Shown here: piece by piece, positions 22,389 to 23,839 of the stretch | Layout of the letters: each line of letters starts with the position of its first letter | How positions within the stretch are numbered: the stretch's first letter is position 1 | IMG/VR virus record: IMGVR_UViG_3300008450_000450 | Location: 1 to 23,839 of that record | Source: a virus | Length of the DNA: 23,839 nucleotides | Reading direction: 5' to 3' (one strand) | Position numbers and translations under genes: made by a program | Notes under the pieces: generated by a model | What the model saw: only the letters and a program-made list of their open reading frames with translations | Databases searched by the model: none | What the model was told of the DNA's origin: nothing

Positions 22389-22558
22389 ACCCGTTCTATA
22401 AACCCCTTTTTCCTTCCTAGTAACTCGATTCGATACCCGTTATAAAACCCTTTCCGGAACCCAATTGAGACCCGTTTTGTAACCCGACCTCTTACCCGTT
22501 TGGAGACCCGTCTTATGACCCGATTTGTTACCCGATTGAGACCCGTTTTAGTCCCCGG
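22389..22558. repeat. 12-bp direct-repeat array, block 2 (about 14 units, partly degenerate)
   Basis: Units begin at 22389, 22402, a decayed one near 22412, 22423, 22435, 22447, 22459, 22470, 22482, 22494, 22506, 22518, 22530, 22541 and 22553. Six are exact ACCCGT and three are ACCCGA; the others are variants (ACTCGA, ACCCTT, ACCCAA, ACCCCT, CCCCGG). Spacing is 12 bp except two 11-bp units with the same spacer TTGAG (from 22459 and 22530). Orientation is the same as block 1. Confidence 0.9.
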
Positions 22559-22564
22559 TTACTT

Positions 22565-22580
22565 CCCCCCTTCGGGGGGT
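22565..22580 (+). terminator. C6/G6 hairpin with UUC loop (possible terminator or structural hairpin)
   Basis: CCCCCC at 22565-22570, TTC, then GGGGGG at 22574-22579 form a very stable hairpin (a UUCG-type loop is also possible). It is followed by TAAAAAAG, not a T run, so on the plus strand it is not a normal intrinsic terminator. It closes the repeat region. Confidence 0.5.
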
Positions 22581-22599
22581 AAAAAAGTTGTTAAAAAAG

Positions 22600-22635
22600 T
22601 TGCCTATATGGCCTATGGTTCTTATCTTTAGGTAT
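22600..22635 (+). promoter_or_regulatory. Promoter TTG-N20-TATCTTTAGGTAT
   Basis: TTG at 22600-22602, 20 bp, TATCTTTAGGTAT at 22623-22635, a full match. Just upstream AAAAAAGTTG is duplicated (22581-22590 and 22593-22602). The spacer has GCC-TATAT-GGC, a weak hairpin. Confidence 0.8.
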
Positions 22636-22653
22636 ATTAAAAAAAGATATACT

Positions 22654-22869
22654 ATGGATAAGATAAAGGAATTGACTGAGGTAATAGGAAAGGATTGTTC
22701 TTGTAATGGTTCTCCTACACTGAGAGCTAAATTAATAACTGTAGGACCTCTTTGGTGCGTACTTGAAATATCTCCTACTATGTATAATAGGAACCAATGG
22801 GCAAATACCTCAGTGGGTAAACAATTCAAGGTACCAACCAGCATAACTCACAATATGTATTTCTTCTAA
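22654..22869 (+). CDS. Small hypothetical protein (71 aa)
   Basis: From ATG at 22654, 19 bp after the promoter box, the product is 71 residues: MDKIKELTEVIGKDCSCNGS, TLRAKLITVGPLWCVLEISP, TMYNRNQWANTSVGKQF. CSC and LWCV are its cysteines. An in-frame ATG at 22588 lies before the promoter and was rejected. The protein is unrecognised and may be a small DNA- or protein-binding factor. Confidence 0.65.
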   Translation: MDKIKELTEVIGKDCSCNGSPTLRAKLITVGPLWCVLEISPTMYNRNQWANTSVGKQFKVPTSITHNMYFF

Positions 22870-22872
22870 GCT

Positions 22873-23022
22873 ATGAAAACAATTCAAGTTACTCTCCAGG
22901 AGAGATGGGCAGCATCCAAGCACCAAGTCCACAGGTCAAAAAAATCCTACACCAGGAAAGACAAGCATAAGAAAAAGGGCTCCAATCAGGGCTCTTCTTT
23001 TTTAGTTAAAGCATCACTTTAA
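22873..23022 (+). CDS. Small very basic protein (49 aa)
   Basis: ATG at 22873, 3 bp after the previous stop, opens 49 codons: MKTIQVTLQERWAASKHQVH, then RSKKSYTRKDKHKKK, ending ...FLVKASL. The basic core strongly suggests nucleic-acid binding. A terminator hairpin (22975-23003) overlaps its last codons, so the mRNA might end before the stop, or the C-terminus may be spurious. The call is by composition, tight spacing and an ATG, not homology. Confidence 0.5.
   Translation: MKTIQVTLQERWAASKHQVHRSKKSYTRKDKHKKKGSNQGSSFLVKASL
22975..23003 (+). terminator. Terminator overlapping the 49-aa ORF
   Basis: AAGGGCTC at 22975-22982 and GGGCTCTT at 22989-22996 pair with two G-U wobbles around CAATCA, followed by C and six T. 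A good intrinsic terminator that lies inside an apparent coding end. Confidence 0.6.
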
Positions 23023-23040
23023 GTTAAAGCTTTGCTTTAA
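23005..23040. repeat. Tandem 18-bp palindromic repeat (2 units)
   Basis: GTTAAAGCATCACTTTAA (23005-23022) and GTTAAAGCTTTGCTTTAA (23023-23040) are adjacent 18-bp units; each is a hairpin TTAAAG...CTTTAA. They may be operator sites or a decayed terminator pair. They lie just before the leftward transcript region. Confidence 0.7.
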
Positions 23041-23150
23041 GTGGGTAGTAACAGGTAGTAGGTATTACCAACTACAGAATATAAGGTACCGGCCCGTCTA
23101 CTCTTCCGACTCTCTTTCAAAGCCAGGCCCCTTATTTCTCCGTTAATCTT
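23041..23150 (-). ncRNA. Candidate leftward non-coding or antisense RNA
   Basis: The minus-strand promoter at 23156-23191 would start a transcript near 23150 running left. No minus-strand ORF with a usual start and useful length begins here; the first ATG near 22970 gives only 7 codons. Read on the minus strand, AAGG-GGCC (about 23133-23126) can pair with GGCC...CCTT (about 23095-23084), giving a structured element. The 3' end is unknown; it could run into and be antisense to the genes at 22654-23022. Predicted only. Confidence 0.35.
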
Positions 23151-23155
23151 CTAAT

Positions 23156-23191
23156 GTACCTAAAGATACGAACAAAGATTTTAATAGGCAA
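23156..23191 (-). promoter_or_regulatory. Leftward promoter TTG-N20-TATCTTTAGGTAC
   Basis: On the minus strand, TTG (CAA at 23189-23191), exactly 20 bp, then TATCTTTAGGTAC (23168 down to 23156). Twelve of 13 box bases, the spacing and the flanking AGTTGCC all match the plus-strand family. It is the only leftward copy noticed and points away from the 23246 promoter. Confidence 0.7.
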
Positions 23192-23245
23192 CTATTTCCA
23201 TAAAAAAGTTTAAAAAAAATAAAATAAAAAAAGTTGTAAAAAAAG

Positions 23246-23281
23246 TTGGACCCTAAGGTAAAAGGTCTTATCTTTAGGTAT
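23246..23281 (+). promoter_or_regulatory. Promoter TTG-N20-TATCTTTAGGTAT
   Basis: TTG at 23246-23248, 20 bp, TATCTTTAGGTAT at 23269-23281, full match. AAAAAAAGTTG is duplicated just upstream (23226-23236 and 23238-23248). The spacer has GACC...GGTC, a weak hairpin. It forms a divergent pair with the leftward promoter. Confidence 0.8.
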
Positions 23282-23302
23282 CAATATTAAAACATATACA
23301 TC

Positions 23303-23698
23303 ATGATCAACAACATCAAAGGATTAACAGTAGTAGATTTCATCTCAGGTAGAAAAGGTATCTTCCAGGCCATAGTAAAAGTACCAGCAGGCTTTATGGT
23401 AGCATATGAGATAGGTTGTGAATTACCCTCTCTTAATAGATGGAAGAAAGGAGCTTTACAAACTATTGAATTCCAGCCTGAAGGAGCCAAGCATTGGTTA
23501 ACAGTATTTGCTAAAAAAGGTAATAAGGTAATCTTAATAGATGAAAAGATAGCTGAGACTATTACAGTAGGAACAATTAATTCTTTATTCTACAATACAA
23601 ATTTAATGGACCAGGTACAATACAGAGCAGTAAGTGCTAAGACTTGGGCAGATAAAGTTTTTGTTGTGAATGAAAATAATTTGGAAAAAGTTGTATAA
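23303..23698 (+). CDS. Hypothetical phage protein (131 aa)
   Basis: The 131-residue protein begins MINNIKGLTVVDFISGRKGI and reads as beta-rich (FQAIVKVPAGFMVAYEIG, LQTIEFQPEGAKHWLTVF, KVILIDEKIAETITVG). It has no membrane segment or recognisable catalytic motif. It has its own promoter and its stop (23696-23698) immediately precedes the next terminator-promoter module. Function unknown. Confidence 0.7.
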   Translation: MINNIKGLTVVDFISGRKGIFQAIVKVPAGFMVAYEIGCELPSLNRWKKGALQTIEFQPEGAKHWLTVFAKKGNKVILIDEKIAETITVGTINSLFYNTNLMDQVQYRAVSAKTWADKVFVVNENNLEKVV

Positions 23699-23702
23699 AA
23701 AG

Positions 23703-23738
23703 TTGCCTCCTTAAGGGAGGCTTCTTATCTTTAGGTAT
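23703..23738 (+). promoter_or_regulatory. Promoter TTG-N20-TATCTTTAGGTAT with hairpin in spacer
   Basis: TTG at 23703-23705, 20 bp, TATCTTTAGGTAT at 23726-23738, full match. AAAAAGTTG is duplicated upstream (23686-23693 region and 23697-23705). It drives the partial gene at 23761. Confidence 0.8.
23705..23725 (+). terminator. Terminator hairpin in the promoter spacer
   Basis: GCCTCC at 23705-23710 and GGAGGC at 23716-23721 form a 6-bp GC-rich stem (loop TTAAG), followed by TTCTTATCTTT. It sits 6 bp after the stop of the preceding gene and fills the promoter spacer. Confidence 0.75.
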
Positions 23739-23760
23739 CAATAATTAAAACATATACAAT

Positions 23761-23839
23761 ATGACAGATTTACAAACAAAAGTAGCAGAGTTAAGAAGAG
23801 TATTGGAATTGTTCGATTTATTCCAACAAGATGATGAAG
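23761..23839 (+). CDS. N-terminal end of a small protein (partial)
   Basis: An ATG at 23761, preceded by an A-rich leader and a full-match promoter, opens MTDLQTKVAELRRVLELFDL before the window ends. The visible 26 residues are helical with a heptad-like L pattern (L4, V8, L11, V14, L17), suggesting a coiled coil. Its function and length are unknown. Confidence 0.55.
   Translation, partial: MTDLQTKVAELRRVLELFDLFQQDDE

Noticed and set aside
22037-22558. CRISPR array
   Set aside because: The repeated part is only 6 bp and the spacer 6 bp, far below CRISPR repeat (about 23-47 bp) and spacer (about 26-50 bp) sizes, and no cas genes are present.
22548-22844. Minus-strand ORF of 98 aa
   Set aside because: It overlaps the plus-strand gene with promoter at 22654 and includes the GC hairpin and promoter in its codons. 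It is almost certainly a shadow frame.
23041-23150. tRNA on the minus strand in the leftward region
   Set aside because: No T-loop (GGTTCAA-type) or anticodon arm of usual spacing was found; the GC-rich stem is not tRNA-like.

Overview
The window is about 24 kb of AT-rich, almost entirely rightward-coding DNA that looks like part of a large tailed-phage genome infecting a member of the Bacteroidota, probably a flavobacterium. The support is indirect but consistent. There is a lysis block (end of a GH19-type endolysin, holin, spanin-like pair). Small overlapping genes of phage type are dense (DUF3310, DUF932, Cas4/RecB-like nuclease, GIY-YIG homing endonuclease, HNH-like protein). Signal peptides end in flavobacterial style (SFSNAQ, SSFSQ). 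Promoters resemble the Bacteroidota TTG / TAnnTTTG type, and most genes have A-rich leaders instead of Shine-Dalgarno sequences. No structural, terminase or integrase gene is visible, so free phage versus prophage cannot be decided.

Layout. 1-1202: endolysin tail, holin, two spanin-like membrane/coiled-coil proteins, then a strong terminator. 1264-6428: DUF3310 protein, PD-(D/E)XK nuclease, ribbon-helix-helix protein, two GT-B glycosyltransferases and two unknown proteins. 6446-15074: an 8.6 kb run of ten glycosyltransferase or glycosyltransferase-like genes and one SAM-methyltransferase-like gene, mostly joined by ATGA or TAATG overlaps and preceded by a single recognisable promoter. With the two upstream GT-B genes this gives about twelve glycosyltransferases in 12.4 kb, enough to build and methylate a sizeable glycan on virions, phage DNA or the host surface. 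15096-20915: small unknown proteins, two zinc-ribbon proteins (one a degenerate HNH), a GIY-YIG/NUMOD endonuclease, a DUF932 protein and a small membrane protein. 21001-22032: a secreted small protein, a tiny membrane ORF and two small unknown genes. 22033-22653: gene-poor DNA with two arrays of a 12-bp repeat (ACCCGT + 6 variable bases), 7 units then about 14, flanking about 270 bp of purine-rich sequence. 22654-23839: short genes, each behind its own promoter, plus one divergent leftward promoter that appears to start a non-coding or antisense RNA.

Regulation. A recurrent promoter, TTG-N20-TATMTTTAGGTAT, occurs at least eight times on the plus strand with nearly invariant spacing, and once on the minus strand. 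In several copies the upstream operon's terminator hairpin lies inside the 20-bp spacer, so one segment of about 40 bp would end one transcript and start the next. The most unusual items are the 12-bp repeat arrays, this terminator-promoter module, the leftward promoter and the glycosyltransferase operon. All functional calls are from reading the sequence; none was tested by search.
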